Below are positions 1 to 6,850 of a stretch of DNA of 10,717 nucleotides, in pieces. Made by a program: the position numbers and the translations under genes. Source of the DNA: CAYMTN01 sp964393335 (GTDB lineage: Bacteria; Chloroflexota; Anaerolineae; Aggregatilineales; Aggregatilineaceae); the NCBI GenBank assembly GCA_964393335.1, contig CAYMTN010000189.1, positions 1-10,717 of the forward strand, given 5' to 3'. Position 1 is the stretch's first letter. Every line of letters begins with the position of its first letter. Below the pieces are notes generated by a model. The model saw nothing but the letters and a program-made list of their open reading frames with translations. It was not told where the DNA came from and ran no database searches.

Positions 1-11
1 GAAGGCGAGGT

Positions 12-60
12 CCAGGGGGCCGATGGCCCCTGGTGGGTGCGCGAGGGTGAAACCCCCGCA
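12..60. repeat. Two tandem GC-rich hairpins, intergenic repeat-like
   Basis: Two inverted repeats sit side by side. The first (12-33) pairs CCAGGGG..CC with GGCCCCTGG around a GAT loop, with one extra G. The second (38-60) pairs TGCG and GGGT with ACCC and CGCA around a GAA loop. GC-rich double hairpins of this look are common as dispersed intergenic repeats in high-GC bacteria; that link is from general resemblance. They lie beyond the stop of the M23 peptidase gene but have no T-run on that strand, so they are not textbook terminators. One plus-strand frame across them stops at 48-50 (TGA), so the end of a gene from outside the window is also possible. Confidence 0.4.
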
Positions 61-141
61 GAACCTACGCCCGCGTGTACTAGTGGGCGCGGCAAACGCC
101 CCCTGCGGAAAAACATTCAGACCATCAGATTCACGCGTGCG

Positions 142-1482
142 CTAGGGGGTATAACGGTCACAACCGCCGCGCCGCGCGCCGGGGATCAGCAGCCCGCGCG
201 GAAAATCGGCCAGCGGGCCGAGCGGCACCGGCTGGTACAGGCTTTGATCCCACGACCACAGCGCAAAATGGACGTGCGGCCCGGTGGCATACCCCGTTCG
301 CCCGGCGACTCCGATCACCTGGCCCTGCGCCGCCTGCCCCACCGCGACCCACTCAAAATCCGGCAGCGCGTCCGGTTCCAGGCCCCACAGCGCGAACGTC
401 TCCGGCGGGTTCAGGTGGCCGTAGACTGTGCTGGTGACGCCGTCCGCCGCGATCACACGCGCGCTCAGCCCGACGTCGATCATGTGATCGGGCGTGCCGT
501 AGCGCTTGAGGCTGACGGCCCCGGCGTGGGCGGCATACACCGGCTGGCCTGCCGTACCATTCGGTGCGAGCGCGGCAAAATCCACCGCGAACCGGTTTTG
601 CGGCGTGGAATGATGGTAACCCCACGAGATCGTCCAGTCCTGCGAGCAGTCAAACGGCAGGATCAGCGAGATCGGGGCGCGCGCCTCGCCCGGCGCGGGG
701 ATGTCGGGATCAGCGGGGATCGTGGCGCGCAAGGCGCGGGCCACGTCCGGCAGATCGCGTGTGTCCGCCCAGCCAAGCAGCATCAGCCCGCCGGGATTGT
801 TGAGGTCTTCGGGGACGAACCGGTCGCGGTAACGGGCGCTGCGGGCCGCCGTCGGCAGCGGCAGGCTGCCCGACGAGTCACTGCGCAGGATGCTGCGCTC
901 AATAGGCGGCGCGGCGCTGTACGCCAGCGTGCCCCACGTCAGATCGTGCGCGATCAGGTCCGGCGCGTAATGTTCGAGCGGCCCCAGGTACAGGATCGCG
1001 TCCGGCAGCGCGGCCCAGGCGGGTTGGGCGTAAATACCGTGCGCGTCAAACACGATCAACCAGCGCCCGGCGTCCACCGAGTCGCCCGCGCCAGCAGCGG
1101 GATCGCCGACGAGGCCCGGCCAGCCGACGACCTGCGCCGCCGACTCGCCGCCGGTCGTGACGATCAGCGGCATCTCGAAGCGGGCCAGCGGCGCGCCCTG
1201 GCTGGTGGCGTCGATGCGCACGGCGGCGCCCTGCCGGGTGACGATCAGGTGCGCGGGATCGGTCACCGTCGCGTAGGCGATCTCCAGCGTGACGCCGGTC
1301 TGCGCCAGATCAAAAACACCCTGCGTCAGCGGCGTGACCAACAGGGTATCCTGGGCCGGGCTTTGACCGTGCGCCGCCGCGCCGGACGCAGCCCATGCCA
1401 GCAACAGGGCGCACACGCCCCACGCGAGCGACCGCGCCTTGTGCGACCGCACCTTGTGCGACCGCGTCTTGAGCGACCGCAT
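142..1482 (-). CDS. Exported M23-family metallopeptidase (LysM-less, murein-endopeptidase-like)
   Basis: The product is 446 residues from ATG at 1482. Residues 1-20 are very basic, followed by a hydrophobic stretch (20-38) ending in an Ala-rich cleavage-like site, so it is probably exported. Residues 45-260 match nothing I recognise. Residues 280-410 look like an M23 (lysostaphin-type) zinc peptidase: FAVDFA (D301), GTAGQPVYAAHAG, YGHL (H356) and GPHVHFALW (H403, H405). M23 enzymes cut peptide crosslinks in the cell wall. The usual first ligand is H four residues before D; here that position is R, and H290/H291 lie about ten residues earlier, a spacing seen in some M23 relatives. Activity is therefore likely but not certain. 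The start was chosen because it lies 13 nt after the upstream stop and opens directly into the signal peptide; no strong ribosome site is visible, so translation may be coupled to the TPR gene. GTG at 1494 or 1485 is an alternative start. Confidence 0.8.
   Translation of the reverse strand: MRSLKTRSHKVRSHKARSLAWGVCALLLAWAASGAAAHGQSPAQDTLLVTPLTQGVFDLAQTGVTLEIAYATVTDPAHLIVTRQGAAVRIDATSQGAPLARFEMPLIVTTGGESAAQVVGWPGLVGDPAAGAGDSVDAGRWLIVFDAHGIYAQPAWAALPDAILYLGPLEHYAPDLIAHDLTWGTLAYSAAPPIERSILRSDSSGSLPLPTAARSARYRDRFVPEDLNNPGGLMLLGWADTRDLPDVARALRATIPADPDIPAPGEARAPISLILPFDCSQDWTISWGYHHSTPQNRFAVDFAALAPNGTAGQPVYAAHAGAVSLKRYGTPDHMIDVGLSARVIAADGVTSTVYGHLNPPETFALWGLEPDALPDFEWVAVGQAAQGQVIGVAGRTGYATGPHVHFALWSWDQSLYQPVPLGPLADFPRGLLIPGARRGGCDRYTP
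1428..1480. repeat. 15-bp tandem repeat, four GCGACCGC cores
   Basis: GCGACCGC recurs at 1428, 1443, 1458 and 1473, exactly 15 bp apart, with similar sequence between copies. Because 15 is a multiple of three, the array keeps frame. It encodes the repeating basic residues (R-S-H-K / R-S-L-K) in the n-region of the M23 peptidase signal peptide. Copy number changes would lengthen or shorten that n-region without a frameshift. Confidence 0.85.
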
Positions 1483-1495
1483 CACGGCCCCCACG

Positions 1496-2584
1496 TCATG
1501 CCTGCGCGGGCGGCGGAGGCGGCGGAGGCGGCTCATCGTCCGGCCTGGACGCGTCCGGGCCGGAAGCGTCCGTCTCGTCCGCGTCGGGCGATTGGGCCGC
1601 CGCGCGCACGTCGCCGGTATCGATATCGAGCAGCGTCGGCGCTTCGCTCGACACGCCGCCGGGTGGCGTCGCGCCGGGCAGCGTGCCGCGCGGGATCGCC
1701 ACGTCATCCTGCTGGCCGCCCGGATACGGCGGCTGGCCGTGCGGCGGCTGGCTGGCTTTGGCGGCCACCTGCGGCCAGATCACACTCACCGCCTGGATCA
1801 CGGCGGGATCGGTTGGGTTGATCGAACGCGCCTGCTGGACGTAATTCCACGCCTGTTCGGGCGTATCGGCCAGGTTCGCCAGTTGCAGCCAGGCGGGCAC
1901 GTGGCGCGGCTGACTCTGCAACACATGTGTGAAGTGCTGGCGGGCTTCTTCGCGGCGGCCACCCAATACTGCCGAGACGCCCATGTTGTAGTACGTTTCA
2001 GGGCTGCCGCCGGACGCGGCACCGGGACGCGGCGCGCCTTGCGGCGAGGTGCCCACCCCTGGACCATCGAATCCGGGCCCTTCCGGGGCGGGTTGGCGCG
2101 CGCCGAGGTTCTGACCGCCAAGCTGCCCGCCGACCGCCGCCGCTGCGACAATCAGCACAAAAAACGCCACCTTGACGAGTATATCGGTCGCGCTGCTGCA
2201 AATGCACAGGCCGTACAGCAGCATCACGCCGAATCCAATCGCCACGCCGTAGCCCGCCGCCTGTTCGGGCGAGGTCGCGTTGTGGCGAGCCGTGCGCCGC
2301 GCGACAAAAAAGGTGGCGACAGCCGTCAGGCCCCACTGTATCATCGACAGCGTGTTGACGGTGGACGATCCGTCACGCGTTTCCGCGAGCAACTTATCGA
2401 TCTCGTCCTGAATCACCTGTTCCTGCTCGGCCTGGGTCGCATTCGAATCCATCGAGGCCAGCACATCCCAGAAACGCACCATCACAAAGCCGAACTGAAT
2501 GACAAAGCTCAGCACAATACCGATCACAAAAATCACAATCACGGCGGTGATAATGCGGCCCGTTTGCATATTTTGAAGAGTCAT
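1496..2584 (-). CDS. Multi-pass membrane protein with TPR segment and Pro-rich tail
   Basis: The product is 362 residues. ATG at 2584 is preceded by GAGGA five bases upstream, which fixes this start over longer in-frame options. Four hydrophobic helices are visible: 11-37, 76-97, 113-130 and 135-153. Between helices 1 and 2 is an acidic, Gln/Glu-rich helix (48-70). Residues 197-260 form about two tetratricopeptide-like repeats (YYNMGVSAVLGGRREEARQH, then AWNYVQQARSINPTDPA). The rest is low-complexity, rich in Pro, Asp and Gly, ending in eight consecutive prolines. TPRs mediate protein-protein contacts, so a membrane-anchored scaffold is plausible, but the function is unknown. It is the first gene of a two-gene unit with the M23 peptidase, suggesting a role connected with the cell envelope; that is inference. 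Confidence 0.8.
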   Translation of the reverse strand: MTLQNMQTGRIITAVIVIFVIGIVLSFVIQFGFVMVRFWDVLASMDSNATQAEQEQVIQDEIDKLLAETRDGSSTVNTLSMIQWGLTAVATFFVARRTARHNATSPEQAAGYGVAIGFGVMLLYGLCICSSATDILVKVAFFVLIVAAAAVGGQLGGQNLGARQPAPEGPGFDGPGVGTSPQGAPRPGAASGGSPETYYNMGVSAVLGGRREEARQHFTHVLQSQPRHVPAWLQLANLADTPEQAWNYVQQARSINPTDPAVIQAVSVIWPQVAAKASQPPHGQPPYPGGQQDDVAIPRGTLPGATPPGGVSSEAPTLLDIDTGDVRAAAQSPDADETDASGPDASRPDDEPPPPPPPPAQA

Positions 2585-2627
2585 AATGTCCTCAACCAGA
2601 CAACCACAGCCTGCCCACTCCGCCCCA

Positions 2628-2636
2628 AGTATAACA
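2628..2636 (-). promoter_or_regulatory. Extended -10 promoter for TPR-M23 unit
   Basis: On the minus strand the sequence TGTTATACT ends at 2628. It fits an extended -10 element (TG-n-TATACT, one mismatch to TATAAT), and no good -35 sits at 17 bp. Transcription would begin near 2621, about 37 nt before the ATG at 2584. It lies between the terminator at 2709-2736 and the TPR gene, so it has the right position to drive the two-gene unit. Confidence 0.5.
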
Positions 2637-2708
2637 CGTTGCGCCGTGCAAGCGATGTTTTTTTGAGACTCGCCACCGGGGGCGGAGACTCCGCACAACA
2701 ACGCAATG

Positions 2709-2736
2709 AAAAGGGGCAGCGCACCGGCACTGCCCC
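2709..2736 (-). terminator. Rho-independent terminator of the thioredoxin-fusion gene
   Basis: Read on the minus strand, GGGGCAG and CTGCCCC form a perfect 7-bp stem around a 10-nt loop, followed directly by TTTTCATT. It starts about 28 nt after the stop codon at 2765. It separates the thioredoxin-fusion gene from the TPR-M23 unit, so the two are probably transcribed independently. Confidence 0.8.
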
Positions 2737-2764
2737 TGAGAATCGGCAAACGAGGGCCGGCGGT

Positions 2765-4981
2765 TTACTGGCTGCCGAAGAAATTCGCCAGCGCGTCCGG
2801 GACGGAAACCTCGTTGTCTTTCACGTCCTTGATCACCGGGCGCAGCACGTCCAGCGGGATCGCGCCGGTCCAGCGATCCCCGCTCGGCAGGTTGACAAAG
2901 GCGGGTTCGGCATCGCCTGCCGCCAGCAGCACGGACGGCGTGCCGGTCACGCCGGCATCCGTCGCGCGTTGATCGGTCGCCACGATCACATCGGCGTAGG
3001 TCCCGGCGTCGATGCAGGCATTGAGTGCGTCCACGTCCACCCCGATCTCCGGCTGGCTGAGCAGGCTGGTGATGCCGTCGCGGGTGTAGGCCACGTCGTA
3101 CCCTTCGGTCATGTAACCGTGAAACAGCGTTTCATAGGCCGTATACCCTTTGCCCTGCTCTGTCGCGCAGTAGGTCGCCTGAGACACCGCATTCGACAGG
3201 CTGCCGCCGATAGTATCCAGCGGCGCGAGTTCCAGGTACAGATCGCCCGGCTCGACGTCCAGCGCGATCAGGCGCTCGACGTCCGCGCTGTAGCTGGCGC
3301 AGTGCCCGCACGAAAAATCGAAAAACTCGACCATTTTGACCGGCGCAGCCGGATCGCCGTACAGCAGTCTGCCCTGCTCCGCCAGGCTGGTCTGCCAGGC
3401 GGCATCAATCGCGGCATAGTCCGGCACGGGCGGGTCGATGGTGATGCTGCCTAGAATGGCGAGCACGCTGGCGTCTTCCTCCGGTACGGCAGTCGTCTGG
3501 ATGTACAACGCCGCGCCCTGCGTGCCATAGGGCAGCAGCACCAGGTGATTCATGGTCCCGGCCTCGGTATCTTCAAAATTGACGGCGGCCCCTTCCAACC
3601 CGTTGGCCGTGAACGGCTCGACCGTCCCGGACACCTGGTCCGCGACCGGCTGCAGCGCGCTCGCCATCGTTTCACCCGCGCCGACACTCGGCAGGCTGCG
3701 GACGACCACGAACGATCCGCCGCTGGAGGACTGCATCGCGGCAGGCGACACCAGCGCCAGGTCGAAGTCCTGCCCGCCGGATACCGTCTGCCACGCGTCC
3801 GGTATCTCAAACGTCACGCCATAATCTGCCCAGACAAACGGCCTGGTCCCGCCGCCGTCGTCCTGCCAGCGCGACGCCTCAGCGTGCGGAGACACGCGCG
3901 CCGCCAGGACGTGAATGCCACTCGCGGGCGCAGTCGCGGCGCGTGCGTCCACCTGCTCGATGCTGCTGAGAAACGCGCTCACCAGCGGGCGGAAGCTGTC
4001 CCAACTGCCCTGTTCCGCGCCAAACACGAACAACACCAGCGCGTTACGTTCGGGCATGCCGACGATGACGGTGCGCAGGTACAACACGGGCGTCTCACTC
4101 GTATCGACGATGTCATACGTCACCGCCGGATAACCCGCCACCGTCAGGTCGAGGATACCAGTCACCGGGCTGTAATCCTGCGCGACCGCTTCGGCGACGG
4201 TATGCAGGTCCAGCCCGCTGAACTTGGGCAGCATCGACGCCTGGATCACGTCGTAGCGGTTGTCGCTGGTCACAGCCTCATCCACCGGGGCGGCGGTCAG
4301 CGTCGTGGTATCGCCGCTGGTCGTTTGCGATACGTGCCAGTCAGACGGGAAGTACAGCGCCAGCCCGGCAGCGTCCCACGTATACGGCTGCGGGAGCTGC
4401 ACCGACGCCACGCTCAGCGACGGCACGCTCGGCGGGGTTTCGCGCACGGTTGATTCGAAGCTCAGGCTGAGCGTGATACGCGGGAGGGTGCGCACCACAG
4501 AACCCGGCTCGTCCCGGCGCACCACGTAGGCCGTTGCGATCACGGTCTGGTCGTCCACTGCCACGACGGTCACGCCGCCGGTCACGTCCGGGTCGGTCCG
4601 CGTGTACACAAACGTGCGAGACGCGCGCCCGTCCAGCCGCCCGGCGACAATCTCACCCGGTATGCCGCCAATCATCGCTGCCACGTCCTGCACCGCTGCG
4701 TCGAGATCGGCGGGGTCGGCATCCGGCAGCGGGAACAGGATCAGCTCAGGGCCGAACCCGTCGCTCACGTCCCGGTCGGTGGGCCGCACGCTGATCACGT
4801 CACCCTTGACGACTACCTGCCAATCGGACGGATAACTTAGCGACAGCCCGTACGGCTGCCAGATGTACGTCTGGTCCTCACTGGTTCCGGTTTGCGCGCC
4901 GCTGACCGGTATGCCACCAAACAACAAACTGGCGATCACGACGACACCACACAACCATCCCAACTTCCAGCATCTACTCAT
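2765..4981 (-). CDS. Exported protein: three PsbP/DcrB-like domains plus DsbA-like thioredoxin domain
   Basis: The product is 738 residues. ATG at 4981 has GGAG six bases upstream; an in-frame TTG at 4993 overlaps that site and is less likely. Residues 1-29 form a signal peptide. Three repeats follow, each opening with an aromatic-rich motif: WQPYGLSLSYPSDWQVV (from 41), WDAAGLALYFPSDWHVS (202) and WADYGVTFEIPDAWQTVS (384), with 160-180 residues each. They resemble PsbP/DcrB-like lipid- or ligand-binding folds, a judgement from motif shape only. Residues 535-738 form a DsbA-like thioredoxin fold: EFFDFSCGHC (C558, C561), cis-proline GTPS (P682) and a second cysteine pair (C605, C656) typical of several DsbA families. 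DsbA proteins introduce or exchange disulfides in exported proteins. CGHC, rather than CPHC, is the PDI-type active site. The gene ends at a terminator and stands alone. Confidence 0.85.
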   Translation of the reverse strand: MSRCWKLGWLCGVVVIASLLFGGIPVSGAQTGTSEDQTYIWQPYGLSLSYPSDWQVVVKGDVISVRPTDRDVSDGFGPELILFPLPDADPADLDAAVQDVAAMIGGIPGEIVAGRLDGRASRTFVYTRTDPDVTGGVTVVAVDDQTVIATAYVVRRDEPGSVVRTLPRITLSLSFESTVRETPPSVPSLSVASVQLPQPYTWDAAGLALYFPSDWHVSQTTSGDTTTLTAAPVDEAVTSDNRYDVIQASMLPKFSGLDLHTVAEAVAQDYSPVTGILDLTVAGYPAVTYDIVDTSETPVLYLRTVIVGMPERNALVLFVFGAEQGSWDSFRPLVSAFLSSIEQVDARAATAPASGIHVLAARVSPHAEASRWQDDGGGTRPFVWADYGVTFEIPDAWQTVSGGQDFDLALVSPAAMQSSSGGSFVVVRSLPSVGAGETMASALQPVADQVSGTVEPFTANGLEGAAVNFEDTEAGTMNHLVLLPYGTQGAALYIQTTAVPEEDASVLAILGSITIDPPVPDYAAIDAAWQTSLAEQGRLLYGDPAAPVKMVEFFDFSCGHCASYSADVERLIALDVEPGDLYLELAPLDTIGGSLSNAVSQATYCATEQGKGYTAYETLFHGYMTEGYDVAYTRDGITSLLSQPEIGVDVDALNACIDAGTYADVIVATDQRATDAGVTGTPSVLLAAGDAEPAFVNLPSGDRWTGAIPLDVLRPVIKDVKDNEVSVPDALANFFGSQ

Positions 4982-5040
4982 CGATTTCTCCAATACTACG
5001 GATACTCACATGGAAAACCAAACTTTCGAGCACCAGCAGC

Positions 5041-5105
5041 TAGCCTCATCCCTTTTCCCCTCTCTCCATCAGAATGGAGCCGCCATCCGGCCAGGGGTGA
5101 GGCTA
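5041..5105. repeat. 65-bp element with near-perfect 12-bp terminal inverted repeats
   Basis: TAGCCTCATCCC (5041-5052) and GGGGTGAGGCTA (5094-5105) are inverted copies with one mismatch that becomes a G-T wobble in RNA. Inside lies a smaller hairpin, TCCAT-caga-ATGGA (5065-5078). The pyrimidine-rich left arm and purine-rich right arm resemble short dispersed intergenic repeats seen in some Chloroflexota, from general resemblance. It contains no gene. If the promoter at 5227-5232 is used, the element would be transcribed within the leader of the thioredoxin-fusion gene. Confidence 0.6.
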
Positions 5106-5156
5106 ACCGGCGAACATCTGGATTCAAACTAGCCTTCTGGTTTAGAACGTTATGCA

Positions 5157-5209
5157 CGTGTCAGCGAACGACCTGAACGCCACTCCAATCACCTGATCGT
5201 TCGTACACG
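5157..5209. repeat. Interrupted inverted repeat in the intergenic region
   Basis: CGTGT (5157-5161) and CGAACGA (5165-5171) pair with TCGTTCG (5197-5203) and ACACG (5205-5209), giving 12 base pairs interrupted by an internal loop (CAG against T) around a 25-nt loop. It lies between the TATAAT box at 5227-5232 and the thioredoxin-fusion start, so it could fold in that leader. No T-run follows on either strand. I do not recognise a known RNA family. Confidence 0.45.
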
Positions 5210-5226
5210 GGAGCACAACTCTGGAG

Positions 5227-5232
5227 ATTATA
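5227..5232 (-). promoter_or_regulatory. Consensus TATAAT box upstream of thioredoxin-fusion gene
   Basis: A perfect TATAAT reads on the minus strand at 5232-5227, with no clear -35 at 16-18 bp. It lies right beside the hairpin 5236-5274, so it may be part of that terminator's tail instead of a promoter. If used, transcription would start near 5220 and produce a roughly 240-nt leader before the ATG at 4981, covering both inverted repeats. A weaker pair nearer the gene (TTGGTT, 17 bp, TAGTAT ending about 4995) would leave almost no leader and disrupt the ribosome site. Confidence 0.35.
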
Positions 5233-5235
5233 ACG

Positions 5236-5274
5236 GCAGCGCCGCCCGAACGCACACCGCCCGGACGGCGCTGC
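5236..5274 (-). terminator. Imperfect terminator hairpin after the aminotransferase
   Basis: GCAGCGCCG (5236-5244) and CGGCGCTGC (5266-5274) form a perfect 9-bp GC-rich stem with a 21-nt loop, 43 nt after the aminotransferase stop. The tail on the minus strand is CGTTATAATC, with too few consecutive Ts for a strong intrinsic terminator. It may work as a weak or Rho-assisted terminator or as an mRNA 3' end stabiliser. Confidence 0.5.
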
Positions 5275-5316
5275 AAATCGTACCAACAACCGACGCCTGG
5301 ATGCACGCGCCCGGTT

Positions 5317-6624
5317 TTACACCAGAGTCGCCAGCCCCTCGTGGAAGCGCTGCACCGCGCCCGCCGTCACTTCCGGCGGCAGCGCGTACGAGAACCGAAT
5401 CCAGTTGTTGCCTTCGGCGGAAAACGACGCCCCCGGCACGACCGCGATCCCGTGCTCCGCCGCCAGGTATTCGCCCAGCACGTAACTGTCTTCCATGTTG
5501 GCGGCTTGCAGCCATTTTTCGACGTTGATGAACGCGTAATACCCGCCATCGCCCATGATAAACCGATAGCCGTTCTCAGTCAGGAACTGGCGCATCACCT
5601 TGCGGCTGGCATTGGTCGGGCCGATAATCGGGTCGGCGGCCCGGCGGAAGCCCTGCTCGTAAGCGGCCATCGCTACCGCCTGCCCGTGAAAGTGCGGGAT
5701 CACGCCGTGCGACGCGCGCCCGCTGATGAACTTGACCACGCGCTCGCTGGCGAGCAAGTGCGCGTTGCGCACGTTGGACGCACCCAACGACTTGGTCAGG
5801 CCATCCAGAATGATGATACGCTCGCGTTCTTCCGGCGAAAACGCGCCTAAGACCACGTTGGCGTCAGTCGGCTGGCCCTCGGTGATGTAATGGTAAATCC
5901 AGTCGTACAACACGTATGAAATGCCCGCCTCAAGCGCCGCCTTACCCAGCGCGATCTGTTGTTCGACGTCCAGCGTGTGCCCGGTCGGGTTGTCGGGTGA
6001 CGTGATCACGATTCCGGCGATGCGGCGCTCGCCGTTTTTCCGGCAAAAATCCACCGCCGTGCGGATCGTGTCCTCGGAATAGCGCCACGCCTGCGCCTCG
6101 TCACCAGGAGCCAGCAGCACGTTTGCGCCAACCGCGTACGGACCCCAGTTGTAGCTGATCCAGGGCACGCGTGACACGAGGACCACGTCCCCGACGCGGC
6201 CCGTGCCCAGGTTGACCATCGCGCTGTAGGCTTTCATCAGCGCATCGCGCCCGCCGACCGCCGCCAGTACGTTCGTCGGACCCCAGCCCAGCGACGGGTC
6301 GAGCTTCCAGTACTGCTCGATCACGCTGCGGCGGAACACGTCCGCACCATACGGGAAGTCGTAGCTGGTGCCGTGTTTCTTCACCAGTTCGTGCGCGCGG
6401 TCGAGCAGCGCCTCCGGGACGCCCGGCAGTGACGCGCCGCCGTCCCCTTGGGACGCGTCGAACATCGCGTTATCCGGTCCGACCTTTTCGCGGTATTTCT
6501 TCAGCGAGAGTTTGATGATAAACATGCGTGAGGGTGGAATCTCGTACATATTGCCGAGGTAAGGATTCACCGGGACCAGGTTCTTATCCGGTACGGCAAA
6601 ACGAGGGGTGTCGTATGCGCTCAT
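5317..6624 (-). CDS. Class I/II PLP-dependent aminotransferase
   Basis: The product is 435 residues from ATG at 6624, preceded by a strong AGGAGGA Shine-Dalgarno about five bases upstream; an upstream in-frame extension (to 6714) is unneeded. It is a fold-type I PLP enzyme of normal length for the family. Visible landmarks are SYDFPYG (88-93), a NPTG motif (N212-G215) preceded by ITSPD, the cofactor-nitrogen Asp in YDWIYHY (D241), the Schiff-base lysine in LDGLTKSLGASNVRNAHL (K278, with R286 downstream) and the carboxylate-binding arginine in IRFSYA (R410). Such enzymes move an amino group between an amino acid and a 2-oxo acid in the cytoplasm. The substrate cannot be read from sequence, and no biosynthetic neighbours help. 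The gene appears monocistronic. Confidence 0.9.
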   Translation of the reverse strand: MSAYDTPRFAVPDKNLVPVNPYLGNMYEIPPSRMFIIKLSLKKYREKVGPDNAMFDASQGDGGASLPGVPEALLDRAHELVKKHGTSYDFPYGADVFRRSVIEQYWKLDPSLGWGPTNVLAAVGGRDALMKAYSAMVNLGTGRVGDVVLVSRVPWISYNWGPYAVGANVLLAPGDEAQAWRYSEDTIRTAVDFCRKNGERRIAGIVITSPDNPTGHTLDVEQQIALGKAALEAGISYVLYDWIYHYITEGQPTDANVVLGAFSPEERERIIILDGLTKSLGASNVRNAHLLASERVVKFISGRASHGVIPHFHGQAVAMAAYEQGFRRAADPIIGPTNASRKVMRQFLTENGYRFIMGDGGYYAFINVEKWLQAANMEDSYVLGEYLAAEHGIAVVPGASFSAEGNNWIRFSYALPPEVTAGAVQRFHEGLATLV

Positions 6625-6651
6625 GAGTTCCTCCTCTGGTCGAGCAGTCGT

Positions 6652-6657
6652 CAGATA
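6652..6657 (-). promoter_or_regulatory. Candidate -10 box of the aminotransferase gene
   Basis: TATATC on the minus strand (6657-6652) is the best -10-like hexamer close to the gene, about 28 nt before the start codon. No good -35 accompanies it. Start of transcription would fall near 6645, just leaving room for the AGGAGGA site. Confidence 0.25.
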
Positions 6658-6698
6658 TAGATTCCGGCAGCGTCCATCACGGGGGCAGGCATACCCGG

Positions 6699-6719
6699 CA
6701 GGTGCATGTGTCACACCTG
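6699..6719. promoter_or_regulatory. Operator-like dyad CAGGTG-N9-CACCTG
   Basis: CAGGTG (6699-6704) and CACCTG (6714-6719) are perfect inverted half-sites 9 bp apart, so their centres are 15 bp apart. Inside is a second small dyad, TGTG-T-CACA. The site lies 75-95 bp upstream of the aminotransferase start, a normal distance for an activator or repressor site. No regulator gene is adjacent. Confidence 0.35.
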
Positions 6720-6850
6720 ACGCGAATCACCCGCTCACCCGGCACCGCGCGGCACAGTCCAGCAACGGATGGCGCGCCGGTAACCCTTTATGATACTCGA
6801 AAAGGCGCGTTCAGGGTTTGGTCAGAGGTGCTAAATCCCAAAAGTGTTTT

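Noticed and set aside
37..1821. Long plus-strand open frame (594 codons) opposite the M23 and TPR genes
   Set aside because: It is Arg-rich, matches no family and spans two recognisable minus-strand genes. High GC makes stops rare in the opposite frame.
2657..2700. Repeated GAGACTC near a T-run as a regulatory repeat
   Set aside because: Two short copies 24 bp or so apart in a short gap; too weak to separate from chance.
1439..3454. Long plus-strand open frame (671 codons)
   Set aside because: It crosses the TPR gene, the terminator and part of the thioredoxin fusion, has Arg/His-rich composition and no domain; an antisense shadow.
3545..4453. Plus-strand open frame (302 codons) opposite the thioredoxin fusion
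   Set aside because: No family features; the minus strand has a signal peptide, repeats and an active-site motif.
5341..5850. Plus-strand open frame opposite the aminotransferase
   Set aside because: Overlaps catalytic parts of a clear PLP enzyme on the other strand; Arg-rich composition.
6782..6818. Inverted repeat AACCCT...AGGGTT as terminator of the PIN operon
   Set aside because: The stem is only six base pairs with a 25-nt loop and no T-run follows on the minus strand.
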